A DNA stretch of 64,000 bases from Myxococcus hansupus. Its GTDB lineage: Bacteria; Myxococcota; Myxococcia; Myxococcales; Myxococcaceae. The position numbers were made by a program, and so were the translations under genes. The DNA lies in contig NZ_CP012109.1 in assembly GCF_000280925.3 (NCBI RefSeq), forward strand, positions 6,964,501 through 7,028,500, given 5' to 3'. Under the pieces are notes generated by a model. That model was not told the DNA's origin and searched no databases. It worked only from the letters and a program-made list of their open reading frames with translations. Positions 44,709 through 55,000 of this stretch are shown here, one piece after another; the stretch's first letter is position 1, and each line of letters opens with the position of its first letter.

Positions 44709-45977
44709 TCAGTACGCGATGCCGTACCGCGCGGCCTGCGTCTTCACACCCTTCATCACGTTGGCGTCGAAGGCGTCCTCCTTCTCGGGGGCGTTCTTCG
44801 CGAGCCACGCCTCGCGGTCCGCCGCCAGCTTCTCCGCCTTCTTCTCCAGCGTCTTCTTCTCCTCGGAGAGCTGCTTCACCTTCGCGACCTGGGCCTCGGC
44901 CGACAGGCCCTTGAGCTCGGAGGGCATGTCGTCCGCGCTCACGCTCGCCAGCGCCGCTGGGGCCTCCACCAGGTCCACCGCGCCGCCCACCGCCTTGGGC
45001 GCGCTGCTCGCCGGCGCCCCCCCCGAACCCGCTGCGCGCGTCTTCTTCATGAAGCTGATGCGCTCGGCCGCCGCTTCCGGCGCCAGCTTCGCCATGGACT
45101 CGGCCCGGACCCGGTTCTCCGCCTGGATTTCCTTGCGGCCCGTGTAGAGCGTCTTGGACGCCAGCTCCGAGTTCACCTTCGCCAGCTCCGCGTCATACGG
45201 CGTGGCCACGGCGACCATGCCGCCGGACTGGTCAATGGAGTCGAACGTGCCGTCCGTCAGCTTCGCCACGTAGCGCCACGAGACCTCCGTCTCCGCGTCC
45301 TGGCCGCAGCGCACGGTGTTGACGACAATGTGCTTCTCTTTTGCCTTCTTCGACCAGTGCTTGAAGTCCCAGTCGTCGTTGCGCTGCGCCGGGGGCGCGT
45401 CACCCACCAGGAAGATGGCCTTCATCACCGAGCGGTCCTGGCTCCAGGACAGCTTGGACACCGCCTCTCCCAGGCCGCGGCCCACGTGCTCGGGCGCGTC
45501 ACCACCGCCGCCCGCCTCGAACTTGCGCAGGTTGGCGAACACCGTGTCCAGGTCGTCGCTCAGGTCGAAGCGCTTCGTCACGTAGTCGTCGCCCACGTCG
45601 CGGTACGCCACCAGGCCGACCTTCAGGTGGGGCGTGGGCCGGCCCTGCGCGATGCGCGAGGCGATGGAGAAGATCTTCCGCTTCGCGCCCTCCAGCAGCC
45701 CGCTCATCGAGCCCGTCGTGTCGAGCACGAACACCACCTCGATGCGGGGCTTGGCGGCCAGGGCCTGGGCGTCCTGCGGCTCCTTCGCCTGCGGCGCCGC
45801 GGGAGGCGTCGCCGACGGGGGCTTGGCCACCGGGTGGCGCCTCACGTCCTTGCTGGCCGGAGCCGGCTTGGGGGCGGCGTCCACGGCGGGCGCCTCCCGG
45901 GCCAGGGACGGGGTCGCGAACAAGGTGGTGGCGAGCGCGGCCGACAACACGGCCCGCGACAGGGACTTGAGGTCCAT
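44709..45977 (-). CDS. secreted von Willebrand factor A domain protein
   Basis: A 422-residue protein with a signal peptide (about 1-26, SLA-R), a Pro/Ala-rich linker and a vWA domain (about 75-265). The MIDAS motif is a variant, VVFVLDTTGSMSG (DxTGS instead of DxSGS). The C-terminal 150 residues are Lys/Glu-rich and predicted coiled-coil (KVKQLSEEKKTLEKKAEKLA). GGAG precedes the ATG at 45977. The adhesive or complex-forming role of the vWA domain is general; the partner is unknown. A gene for a histone-deacetylase-like enzyme is divergent. Confidence 0.85.
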   Translation of the reverse strand: MDLKSLSRAVLSAALATTLFATPSLAREAPAVDAAPKPAPASKDVRRHPVAKPPSATPPAAPQAKEPQDAQALAAKPRIEVVFVLDTTGSMSGLLEGAKRKIFSIASRIAQGRPTPHLKVGLVAYRDVGDDYVTKRFDLSDDLDTVFANLRKFEAGGGGDAPEHVGRGLGEAVSKLSWSQDRSVMKAIFLVGDAPPAQRNDDWDFKHWSKKAKEKHIVVNTVRCGQDAETEVSWRYVAKLTDGTFDSIDQSGGMVAVATPYDAELAKVNSELASKTLYTGRKEIQAENRVRAESMAKLAPEAAAERISFMKKTRAAGSGGAPASSAPKAVGGAVDLVEAPAALASVSADDMPSELKGLSAEAQVAKVKQLSEEKKTLEKKAEKLAADREAWLAKNAPEKEDAFDANVMKGVKTQAARYGIAY

Positions 45978-46138
45978 GACGTTCTCCAAGGGAAGGGACG
46001 ACAGCGGATCAGGAAGGGTTCTGCGTGCGCGTTCGACTCTGGAACGCGGGTCCCCGCCAAAAGGTCTACGCCCCTGGTCGATTTCTCACGCACCCGCCGG
46101 GTTGCGCCCGCCCCGCACGCCCGTTAGGGCTGGCCCGC

Positions 46139-47038
46139 GTGCGCGTCTTCCATTCGGACAGCTACGAAGTGCCGTTGCCCCCTGGCCACCGCTTCCCTAT
46201 GGAGAAGTACCGCCTGCTGCGCGAGGCGCTGCTGGAGCGGGGCGTCCTCTCCCCGGCGGCCATCACCGAATCCACGCCCTGCCCCCGCGAGGACCTGGAG
46301 CGCGTCCACACGCCCCGCTACCTCGACGCCCTGTTCCACGGCACCCTCACCGAGGCGGAGCTGCGGCGGCTCGGCTTCCCGTGGTCTCCCGGGCTGGTCC
46401 AACGCTTCGCCGCCGCGGTGGCGGGCACCATCGACGCGGGACGCGCCGCGCTCCGCGATGGCATTGGCGGCAACCTCTCCGGCGGCACGCACCACGGCTT
46501 TCCCGACCACGGCGAGGGCTTCTGCGTCTTCAACGACATCGCGGTGGCCATCCGCGTCCTCCAGGCCGAAGGAGCGCTCCGCCGCGCCGTCGTGGTGGAC
46601 CTCGACGTCCACCAGGGCAATGGCACCGCGGCCGTCTTCGCCGGAGACGACGCCGTCTTCACCTTCTCCATGCACGGCGAGAACAACTTCCCCTTCCGCA
46701 AGCAGCCCTCCCACCTCGACGTGGGGCTGCCGGATGGCACCGGGGACGCGGAGTACCTCGACGCCCTGGCGCTCTACCTGCCCGAGGTGCTCGACCGCGC
46801 CGGAGCCTGCGCCCTCTTCTTCCAGGCGGGCGTGGACCCGCTCACGGAGGACGCGCTCGGGCGGCTCTCGCTCACCCACGCGGGCCTGCGCGAACGGGAC
46901 CGGCTGGTGCTGGAGGCGGCGCGCCAGCGGGGCATTCCCGTGGTGCTCACGCTGGGCGGGGGTTATGCGAAGCCGCTTTCCGCGACGATTGAGGCCCATG
47001 TGGGCACCTACGAGGTGGCCCGTGCGCTGTTCGGCTGA
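46139..47038 (+). CDS. histone-deacetylase-family hydrolase
   Basis: A 299-residue zinc deacetylase of the HDAC/acetoin-utilisation type. The His pair GGTHHGFPDHGEGFCVFND and zinc ligands in VVDLDVHQGNGT, plus the late Asp in FFQAGVDPLTEDALG and LTLGGGYA, are seen. Bacterial members deacetylate small amines, polyamines or proteins; which applies here cannot be seen. The GTG at 46139 is chosen because the upstream 38 codons overlap the divergent gene's leader. The ribosome binding site is weak. Confidence 0.87.
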   Translation: MRVFHSDSYEVPLPPGHRFPMEKYRLLREALLERGVLSPAAITESTPCPREDLERVHTPRYLDALFHGTLTEAELRRLGFPWSPGLVQRFAAAVAGTIDAGRAALRDGIGGNLSGGTHHGFPDHGEGFCVFNDIAVAIRVLQAEGALRRAVVVDLDVHQGNGTAAVFAGDDAVFTFSMHGENNFPFRKQPSHLDVGLPDGTGDAEYLDALALYLPEVLDRAGACALFFQAGVDPLTEDALGRLSLTHAGLRERDRLVLEAARQRGIPVVLTLGGGYAKPLSATIEAHVGTYEVARALFG

Positions 47039-47112
47039 GCTCGCCTGCCCTGGCGCCGCTTGCCCGGGTGCCACGGTGGACCGATGCTGACGCGCACCAG
47101 GAGACCCAAGCC

Positions 47113-47829
47113 ATGACCTTCCCTCTTCGCCGCCCCCTCGTCCGGAGCCTCGCGCTGCTCGGCTGCGCGCTGGCCATGGCCTGCGGCAATGACGCCCCCT
47201 TCTTCCGCATGAGCTTCGGCCTCCCGGACACCGTCACCGCCATTCCCGGGGAGAGCCTCCCGGTGGAGGTCACCGTGCGGCGGGAGGGCGATGACCAAAG
47301 CCAGTTCCGCATCGGCCTCTCGAACGCGCCCGAAGGCGTCACCCTCGCGCCGGAAATCGTCCTGCCTGAAGGCGAGCCCAGCGTCACCGCCACCTCCACG
47401 TACACGGTGGCGCCCGAAACCCAGGCCCGGGGCATGTTCCGCGCGCTGCTGCTCGCCACCAATGCCCCGGAGACGTTCGCCACGGGCGCCAACATCTTCC
47501 TGGTCATCCTCGCGCCGCCCGCGCCCCAGCCGGACTTCTCCATCACCGTGGAGCCGCGGCAGCTCAACCTCTTCGGCGGACAGAACGCGAAGGTGCGCAT
47601 CACGGTGACACGCGCGGAGGGCTTCACCGGTCCCGTGACGGTCTCCCTGGATTCGCCCACCCGCCGCATCAGCATGCCCGAGGTCACCATCCCCGCGGAC
47701 CAGACCTTCGTGGAGCCGTACGTCGACACCGACCGGGGCATCACGCGCGTGCCGGTCGCCGCGGGACTCATCGCCACCAGCGAGGATGGACGGCAAGCCA
47801 CCACGGGCTTCTCCGTCAACGTGCGCTAG
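47113..47829 (+). CDS. putative lipoprotein with Ig-like repeats
   Basis: A 238-residue protein with a lipoprotein signal (lipobox LAMAC, Cys24). The mature part is beta-rich. It has two related stretches: PGESLPVEVTVRREGDDQSQ with EGVTLAPEIVLPEGEPS, then FGGQNAKVRITVTRAEGFTG with GPVTVSLDSPTRRI. They look like two Ig-like/CARDB-type domains often seen on myxobacterial surfaces. The function is unknown. The ATG at 47113 has GAG upstream. It follows the deacetylase-like gene by 74 bases. Confidence 0.7.
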   Translation: MTFPLRRPLVRSLALLGCALAMACGNDAPFFRMSFGLPDTVTAIPGESLPVEVTVRREGDDQSQFRIGLSNAPEGVTLAPEIVLPEGEPSVTATSTYTVAPETQARGMFRALLLATNAPETFATGANIFLVILAPPAPQPDFSITVEPRQLNLFGGQNAKVRITVTRAEGFTGPVTVSLDSPTRRISMPEVTIPADQTFVEPYVDTDRGITRVPVAAGLIATSEDGRQATTGFSVNVR

Positions 47830-48006
47830 GCGCAAGCGGGCGCAACGCCGCTCACTTCCAAGCGGGTGACGCGTCCGCGCGCCACCTCGCTTCAGGGGGC
47901 CTTCAGCCCCACATGGAATCCCGCGTCAGGCCCAGGGTGGACGTGCGTCCGGCGCCGGGGGCTGCGCGCACGGCATCGGTGCGCAAAAGGGCCCGGGAGG
48001 GTTACC

Positions 48007-48396
48007 TTGAGAGCCACCATGAGCATTTCCCCCGCCCGCCGGCAGGCCGCGCTGGACGCCTTGACGCTGGACGACGAGTCCCTCCTCAAGACGTGCGAGG
48101 TGGACTACTTCATCGCCTCCGGCCCGGGCGGACAGCACCGCAACACCACCGCCAGCGGCGTGCGCCTCACCCACGCCCCCACGGAGCTGTCCGTCAGCGC
48201 CACCGAGCGCCGCAGCCAGGTCCAGAACAAGGGCGTGGCGCTGGAGCGTCTGCGCGAGGGCCTCAAGGTCCTCACCTTCGTCCCCAAGGTGCGGCGGGCC
48301 ACCAAGCCCACCGCCGGCTCGAAGCGCCGTCGCCTGGAAGGCAAGAAGCGCACGTCTGAAAAGAAAGCCCAGAGAACCATTAAATCCGGCTGGTGA
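48007..48396 (+). CDS. small GGQ-motif release-factor-like protein
   Basis: A protein of 129 residues (125 from the ATG at 48019). It carries the RF-1 catalytic domain with GPGGQHRNTTASGVRLTH, including the GGQ loop that hydrolyses peptidyl-tRNA. It lacks the stop-codon-recognition domains of RF1/RF2. The C-terminus is highly basic (KRRRLEGKKRTSEKKAQRTI), like the tail ArfB uses to enter the mRNA channel, so a stalled-ribosome rescue role is likely. TTG at 48007 has GGGAGGG upstream and is preferred; the ATG at 48019 is also possible. Confidence 0.85.
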   Translation: MRATMSISPARRQAALDALTLDDESLLKTCEVDYFIASGPGGQHRNTTASGVRLTHAPTELSVSATERRSQVQNKGVALERLREGLKVLTFVPKVRRATKPTAGSKRRRLEGKKRTSEKKAQRTIKSGW

Positions 48397-48634
48397 CCCG
48401 GGTCTGTTCAGACTCCAGTCCTCCTGTCACCGAGCAGCCTGGGTGTGCCTAAAGTTTGCGGACTCGCAGACGTTGCGAGGTCGGCTGCTCTCGCTGGCAC
48501 CCCGTCCCCATCAAAATTCCGTGAAGTGTCAAGGGCTTGGCCGAAGCGTCAGGGAGGCATGAGGTGTGCAAACACCCTGCGCGTCTCACTCGCCCCAGCC
48601 CCCAGGGGCCATTGTCTTCGCAGGACATCCCCCC

Positions 48635-49039
48635 ATGGCCTTGCTCACGGACTTTTCGACGCTTTTCCCCCGCCGGTCGCGTTGGGCCCCGCTGGCGCTG
48701 ACGCTGGCCGCCTCCGCCGCCTGGGCCCAGCCCACCCCGGCCCCTGAATCCACCACCGAGCCCGCCGCCACCGAAGTCGCCCCGGCGGACTACGCCGCCG
48801 AAGCCAAGGGCGCGGAGCCCTCTGGCGTCGTGGTGCGCGTCCCGCCCGGACAGCAGACGCAGTTCATCATCGAGAACGTCGAGCGCGTGCGCGTCCAGCA
48901 GCCCGGCCTGGTGGAGGCGTCCGTCGGCGAGCCGAACCAGGTGATGGTGCAGGGCCTGGAGCGGGGCGTCTCCGAAGTGCTCGTGTGGCGGCAGGACAGC
49001 AAGCGGCCCTTGAGCGTGCGCGTGGAGGTGAGCCCGTGA
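48635..49039 (+). CDS. secreted pilus-assembly N-terminal-type domain protein
   Basis: A 134-residue protein with a signal peptide (about residues 1-26). The mature part (about 60-132) resembles the N-terminal pilus/secretin domain found in CpaC-like proteins (VERVRVQQPGLVEASVGEPN, then VMVQGLERGVSEVLVWRQ). It opens the minor-pilin operon; its stop codon overlaps the next gene. AGGA precedes the ATG at 48635. A periplasmic support role for the pilus complex is inferred. Confidence 0.7.
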   Translation: MALLTDFSTLFPRRSRWAPLALTLAASAAWAQPTPAPESTTEPAATEVAPADYAAEAKGAEPSGVVVRVPPGQQTQFIIENVERVRVQQPGLVEASVGEPNQVMVQGLERGVSEVLVWRQDSKRPLSVRVEVSP

Positions 49040-49743
49040 GCCGCCGCGCCGCTCGCGGGTTGACGATGCTCGAGGTCAGCATCGTCCTCGCCATCCTCGC
49101 GGTGCTGGCCGCGCTCGCGTACGCGGGCTACGCGCAACTGAGCGCGCGCACCGGTCCGCAGAACGCCGCGGCCGACCTGTCCGGCGCCTTCGCGGAGGCC
49201 CGGGCGCGCGCGGTGGACCGTCAGTCCGACGTGTGGCTCATCATCTACCCGGACATCAACCCGGACGGAGACGCCGGCGCGGGCCATGGCGCCTGGTTCC
49301 TCCTCGAGGACCAGTCGCGGGGCTTTGGTGACGCCGCCGGTCCCGCGGGGCAGCTCCGCTTCAACACCTTCGAGCCTCCGCTGAGCATCCATCCCGCCGA
49401 GGGCCAGGGGCGGTTGATGGACTCCATGTACCTGGACCGCTACACGCAGCGCTCCGTGCGCTTCGGCGCCAGCGGCCGGCTGGAGTGGGACGGCGTCTTC
49501 ACCGGCCTGCCCGTTTCGGACTGCAGCTTCTGCAGCGGCGCGCCGCGGCGGGGCGCCATCGTCTTCCGGAGTGACGGCTCGGCGCGCTTCGTCGACGGCG
49601 CGGGCCAACCCGTCATCTCCGCTGGCAACGGCGCGGTGAATCGCGCCGCGTCCCTGGCCCTTCTCTCCACCGACGAGCAGCGCGAGTACGTCTTCGCCAT
49701 CTCCGCGCCCGTCGGCTTCGTCGACACGAGGACCCACCGATGA
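49036..49743 (+). CDS. GspH/FimU-like minor pilin
   Basis: A 235-residue prepilin. The type III signal peptide has RGLTMLEVSIVLAILAVLAA with cleavage after Gly and Glu at +5 of the mature protein, as PilD-processed pilins require. The C-terminal globular part includes a CSFC cysteine pair (CSFCSGAP). It fits the FimU/GspH role in the minor-pilin priming complex of type IVa pili. GTG start overlaps the previous stop (GTGA); GGAGG precedes it. The same overlap joins it to the next gene. Confidence 0.85.
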   Translation: MSRRAARGLTMLEVSIVLAILAVLAALAYAGYAQLSARTGPQNAAADLSGAFAEARARAVDRQSDVWLIIYPDINPDGDAGAGHGAWFLLEDQSRGFGDAAGPAGQLRFNTFEPPLSIHPAEGQGRLMDSMYLDRYTQRSVRFGASGRLEWDGVFTGLPVSDCSFCSGAPRRGAIVFRSDGSARFVDGAGQPVISAGNGAVNRAASLALLSTDEQREYVFAISAPVGFVDTRTHR

Positions 49744-50294
49744 AGCGCATGACTCGCTCGACCCGTCGCGGTGCCCAGCGCGGCGCCACCCTCATCGAAG
49801 GCATGGCCGCCGCCGCCGTCCTCGCCTTTGGCGTCAGTGGCGTCTTTGGCGGGCTCATCTTCGCCAGCCAGCAGAACACCGCCGCCAACCGGCTGTCCCA
49901 GGCGACCGCCATCGCGGCGCAGGTCCGCTCGGGCCTTCAAATCCAGGGACGGGCCCGCCTCTTCACCGGCGCAGGTCCGCTGACCAACGGGCGCTGCAGC
50001 AGCGCCGCGGAGACGCTGGAGCTGGCCGGTGGCCTCTCCTCGCTCCCCAACGCGTGCGTGGTGGACCTCGACGCGTACGAAAGCGCCACCCCGGACCCGC
50101 TGCTCAAGGTGGTGCCGGGCTATTGGGAAGGGGGCCAGGACTACTACCGCCGCGTGCTCGTGTGGACGCCGGACACCGCCGTCGACTCGGTGGCGGTGGT
50201 GGTGTCCTTCCCCAACGCCGGGCAGCGCCGCTACGTGAAGCAGTTCGTCGCGCTCTACAACCCGGTGGAGAACGGCGCGGGGGTGGAGCTGTGA
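49740..50294 (+). CDS. PilV-like minor pilin
   Basis: A 184-residue prepilin. The signal is short: RGATLIEGMAAAAVLAFGVS with Glu5 in place. The rest is small and contains two cysteines (RCSSAAE; NACVVD). In M. xanthus and Pseudomonas, PilV-like proteins join FimU, PilW and PilX to form the pilus-priming tip complex with PilY1. The start (ATG) overlaps the previous stop by 4 bases, as does its own stop with the next gene. Confidence 0.84.
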   Translation: MKRMTRSTRRGAQRGATLIEGMAAAAVLAFGVSGVFGGLIFASQQNTAANRLSQATAIAAQVRSGLQIQGRARLFTGAGPLTNGRCSSAAETLELAGGLSSLPNACVVDLDAYESATPDPLLKVVPGYWEGGQDYYRRVLVWTPDTAVDSVAVVVSFPNAGQRRYVKQFVALYNPVENGAGVEL

Positions 50295-51478
50295 GGACGC
50301 ACCCGCGCGGGGCTCGCGGCGGCTTCACGCTCATCGAGCTGTTGGTGGGCGTCACCGTCTCCTCGGTGGTGCTGCTGGCGGTGGCCGGCACCATCATCGC
50401 GGTCAACGACATCTTCCAGAGCAACACCATCTCCAAGACGGCCGTCGAAGGCAGCCGCGTGGGAATGGACTACCTGAACCACACGCTGCGCTACGCGGGT
50501 TATGGCCTGGACCCGGCCATCGCCTTCAACTTCGACACCACGGGGCTGCCCGACGAGCGCAAGGACAACTACACGCAGGAAGTGGCGGACTGGGGCACCT
50601 TCATCACGGACGACCTCGCCTTCCGCTACCGCGACCCCATGTACCTGCGCCGGGGCCAGCTCGACGCCACGGGCGCGCCCCCCTACCGGCTCGACCTGGA
50701 GCCGGCGGCCACCTTTGGCCAGGCGCTGCGCCAGGGCCAGGCGGTGATGGTGGCCTGCCCCGGTGGCCAGGAGTACTTCCTGGGACGGCTGGCCGGGGAT
50801 GTGACGGCGGACGCCACCACGGCGTCGCTCGAGGCCGCGCTCCCCGCGGGACAGCCGGGTAACGCGCCCAGGGCCTGCATGGCGGATTCGACGCGCGCGC
50901 CCTTCGTCATGCTGGTGCAGGAGAAGCGGATGCGGGTGGAGGCCCACGGCGGCCGGCCCTACCTGGTGGTGCGGCACGGCTGGGCCGAGAACGCCGACTT
51001 CGACCCGATTGCCTCCGACGTCGAGTCCTTCCAGGTCGCTTATTTGATGAACCGGCCTCCCGCGAACTCCGCGTGCTGCGCCGGACTCCCCCCGCCGGAT
51101 GGCGCCGTCGGCAGCGGCCAGGGCTGGGTGCTGGGAGACGAGGACTCCGTGGTGCTGCCCAAGTACGACGCGGACGTCCCCGCGCCCACGTACAGCACCC
51201 CTTACGACGCGCCGCTTCGCTACAACATGAACCCGGCCAACATCCGCTCGGTGAGCGTGGGCCTCACGGTTCGCTCGGCGCGCCATCGCCCGTCCGGCGA
51301 CGCCGAATCCGCCCGGCGGCTCATCAACGCCGTGCCCGTGTCTGGCGAGGACATGTTCTTCCGCTCCACCGTGGAAACGTCCGTGCGCATCCCCAACATG
51401 ACGTCCCGCGCCTTCTTCATCCCCGAGCTGCGCTCGCCCGGCGTCGCCGGTGACATCAAGAACGTCTGGGGAGGCTAG
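50291..51478 (+). CDS. PilW-like minor pilin
   Basis: A 395-residue prepilin, the longest of the four. The signal is RGGFTLIELLVGVTVSSVVL with Glu5. The globular C-terminal part is large (YGLDPAIAFNFD; VRSARHRPSGDAESARRLI) as in PilW proteins. It should be in the priming complex. GTG start overlaps the previous stop. The next gene begins 4 bases after its stop, with GGGGAGG in its 3' end. Confidence 0.86.
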   Translation: MRTHPRGARGGFTLIELLVGVTVSSVVLLAVAGTIIAVNDIFQSNTISKTAVEGSRVGMDYLNHTLRYAGYGLDPAIAFNFDTTGLPDERKDNYTQEVADWGTFITDDLAFRYRDPMYLRRGQLDATGAPPYRLDLEPAATFGQALRQGQAVMVACPGGQEYFLGRLAGDVTADATTASLEAALPAGQPGNAPRACMADSTRAPFVMLVQEKRMRVEAHGGRPYLVVRHGWAENADFDPIASDVESFQVAYLMNRPPANSACCAGLPPPDGAVGSGQGWVLGDEDSVVLPKYDADVPAPTYSTPYDAPLRYNMNPANIRSVSVGLTVRSARHRPSGDAESARRLINAVPVSGEDMFFRSTVETSVRIPNMTSRAFFIPELRSPGVAGDIKNVWGG

Positions 51479-51482
51479 TCCA

Positions 51483-51986
51483 ATGACATCCTTTTCCTCC
51501 GCCTCTCGCCGGGGCAGCGCCCTGGCCATCACCTTGATTGCCCTGACGGTGCTGCTGCTGCTGGTCGTGGGCGCCATCACCTTCACCGGCCGCAACCAGT
51601 CCGCCGCCGTGTCCAAGATGCGCGGAGACCGCGTGGAGGCCTGCGCGGAGACGGCCCGGCGCCACCTGCTGTCGCGGCTCAAGGTGTTTGGCGCCGGTGC
51701 CATCCCCGTCACCAGCATCAACCTGGAGCAGGTGCTGATGGATGACGAAGTCGTCTCCGACCGCAGCACCATGCGCACCGCCCACATCGGCGACACCGAT
51801 TCCGCCCCCACGGCGGCGGTGCTGGCGTCCTCCTCCTTCAGCAGCGGCAAGGACCAGGTGAGCGACGCGGCCAACACCCTTCGAGAAGGCACCACCGGCG
51901 GCAGCTACTACCGCGTGGTCGTCATGTGTGGCGAGCCCGGCGGCCGACAGGCCGAGACCGAGTTCGTCTTCCGCTTCGGCATCTGA
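51483..51986 (+). CDS. PilX-like minor pilin
   Basis: A 167-residue prepilin-like protein. The signal RRGSALAITLIALTVLLLLV has no Glu at +5 (it reads Gly-Ser-Ala-Leu-Ala-Ile), as is often true for PilX/GspK-type minor pilins that sit at the tip of the pseudopilus. The globular part is short. It lies between PilW and PilY1. GGGGAGG is 8 bases before the ATG. Role in priming the pilus with PilY1 is inferred from the cluster. Confidence 0.82.
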   Translation: MTSFSSASRRGSALAITLIALTVLLLLVVGAITFTGRNQSAAVSKMRGDRVEACAETARRHLLSRLKVFGAGAIPVTSINLEQVLMDDEVVSDRSTMRTAHIGDTDSAPTAAVLASSSFSSGKDQVSDAANTLREGTTGGSYYRVVVMCGEPGGRQAETEFVFRFGI

Positions 51987-52020
51987 CCCTTCCGCCCCCC
52001 GCCCTTCCCCGAGTCCCCCC

Positions 52021-55000
52021 ATGAAGGCACTCCTCTCCACCTTGACGGCCCTGGCGGCGCTGCTCGCCGCGCCTGGCGCGTTCGCGCAGGACCCGGCCTC
52101 CTGCTCCCTCCAGTCGACGTCCCGCCTGGACGCGCTGATGAACCCCGCGCGCGGCAGCGACGAGCGCTTCTTCACCAGCCCCAGCGGTCCGCCCAACATC
52201 CTGCTCATCCTGGACACGTCGGGCTCCATGGCGTGGTGGCCCATCGCCTGGAGCAACGACACCGTCCACAGCTATTCGAACAACAGCGGCGGCCTCAATC
52301 CAGGGTGCCGACAGGAGAACATCGACGCGCTGAACTACGACCCCAACGTCGCCTACCCGCGCATGTGGCTGTCGCTGACCAACCAGAACTCCGCCTGGTT
52401 CGTCCCGGACCGGTACTACCGCTTCGACGGAAACGGCAGCGGCACGCAGGAAAGCTTCGGGATGGGCAACAACCCGGTGCGCTTCGACCAGGAGCCAGAC
52501 GCGGTCATCTCCACGTCCGCGGACGCGGCGTGCACCAACGTGATTGGCGGCGGCACCGGCAACGGCCGACCCGCCGCCCGTACCGCGTGCGCGCAGTGCC
52601 TGGCGACCAAGGGCTACTTCCAGTTCGCGTCCAACCGCCGCATCGCGACGGGCAACTTCCTCAACTTCTACTCACCGCGCGGACACTCCGCCGTCAACGT
52701 CATCAGCCAGGTGCTCAAGGATTCGGAGCGCACGCGCTTCGGCGTGATGACGTTCTCCGCGGGCAGCGGCGCCAGCGGCACGGTGAAGTGGAGTGGCCAG
52801 GACGTGGTGCGCTTCGAGCGCTTCGGCCCCCGGTGTGACCAGGCGATGAATGTTCCGGAGCGCAACAACCACCGCACCAACCTGCTCAGCAAGATGAGCA
52901 ACGGCCTGCAGTTCAACACCGGCACGCCGCTGACGCAGGTCATGTGGGGCGCCAGCACGTACTTCCGCTCGTCCAGCAACGACCCCTTCACGGGTTGGTT
53001 CGGCACCAACTACCTGCGCGATTCGAGCTTCAACGACGAGGCCTCGCCGGGACGGGCCTCCACCTGCTTCTCCTGCGGCTTCAACGCCATGATTCTGCTC
53101 ACGGACGGCGAGCCCAACGAGCCCAGCGGCAACGGTTCCCAGATTCCCCAAGCGGTGCGCGACCTCAACGTCCCCTGCTCCAATTGCTCAGCGGCCGGAC
53201 AGGGCGCCAACAGCGGAGGCAGCAACAGCCACATCCACCGCATCGCCCGGTGGATGTGGACCCATGACTTGCGTCCGGAGCTCCCCGGCACGCAGCAGGT
53301 GGCCACCTACACCGTGGGCTTCGCGCTGACGAACACGCCCGCGCTGAACCTGCTGCGCACCACCGCCGACGCGGGCGGCGGGCGCTTCTACGCGGCCACC
53401 AACTCCAGCCAGCTCAAGACGGCGCTCCAGTCCATCGTCGACGACGTGCAGAACCGGAACATCGCCTTCGCCGCCGCGGCCATCTCCTCGTTCCAGACGG
53501 GCAGCTCCACCCTCAGCGCGCTGATGCCGCGCATGTCGCCCGCCTCGGGTGACAACGCCTGGCGTGGTGACTTGTGGCGCTTCAACCAGTTCAACGAGTT
53601 CGTCGAAGGCGTGGACAAGAACGGCGACGGCGACATGGACGACATCTTCGTCGTCGACCGGGACGGAGACATCGTCGTCGAGGACACGGGCGGCAACTTC
53701 GTCAAGGACGGTGGCAACACGCCCGCCAATGAGTTCTGGGAGGCGCGCCGCGCGCTGATGTCCCGGACGCTCAACAGCCGGAAAATCTACACGGTGCTGG
53801 ACACCAACCGGGACGGCCGCATCACCGCCGCGGACAACATGACGGCGCCCATCGAGTTCACGGTGGCGAACCGCGAACAGCTCAAGAGCTACCTTGGCAT
53901 CCTCGGCACGCCCGTGTGCCCCACCGTCCAGTCGCTGGTTCCCCTGGAAATCGACCCGGGCAAGCTGATGACGGGCCTCAAGGTGACGCCGCAGCAGGCG
54001 GCGACCGCCATGGGAATCACCGTGCCCACCTTCGGCAACCAGACCACGGCGCAGACGTGGCTGAACGACCTCTGCGTGCGCACGCTCATCCAATACGTGC
54101 GCGGCCAGGACCTGGCGGACGAGGACGGCAACGGCAACCGCACGGAGGTGCGCCGCTCCGTGCTGGGCGACATCTTCCACTCCGCGCCGGTGCTGGTGGA
54201 CCCGCCCATGGACAAGTTCCTGTGCAACCTGGGCATGAGCAACCAGTGCGCGCGCACGCTCTACAGCCAGCAGCTCGGCGTGTCGCCGACGCCGCTCGCC
54301 CAGGAGACCATCACCCGCTGCGGCAACAGCGTGGAGGTGGACGCGTATGACGCCTACCTGCACCGCTACCGCCGCCGCGACAAGCTGGTGCTGGTGGGCG
54401 CCAACGACGGCATGCTGCACGCCTTCCGGGACAGCACCGCCAGCGCGGACAACTGCGAGGGCGGCCTGCCCATGATTGAGTACACGCCCAGCAACGGCGA
54501 GGAGGAGTGGGCCTTCATCCCGCCGGACTTGCTGTCGCGCCTGCACGAGATGGCCAACGGCCACCAGTACTACGTGGACGGCGACATCATGGTGCGCGAC
54601 GTGTGGGCGGATGGCTCGGACGGCTCGCAGCCGGACGGCATCAAGCAGTCCACCGAGTACCACACGATGGCCGTCATCTCCGAAGGCCGCGGCGGCGTGC
54701 ACTACCTGGCGCTGGAGCTGCGCGCGAACCCGACCAGCAACCGCTTCGAAGCCCCGCGCATGCAGTGGATGTATCCGCAGCCGGACGCCCCGGAGGCCGC
54801 GCTCTTCGGCAAGACGCTCTTCTCCCTCAGCCCCAAGCCGCCGCCCATTGGCCCCGTGCTGGTGGAGGCCGGCACCGCGCCTGGTGCCGTGTCGCGCTAC
54901 GGCGTGAACACCCAGGAACGGTGGGTCATCGCCTTGTCGGGCGGCTGGTCTCCCGGCCAGGAGAAGGGCCGCGGCATCTACGTGGTGGACGCGTGGTCCC

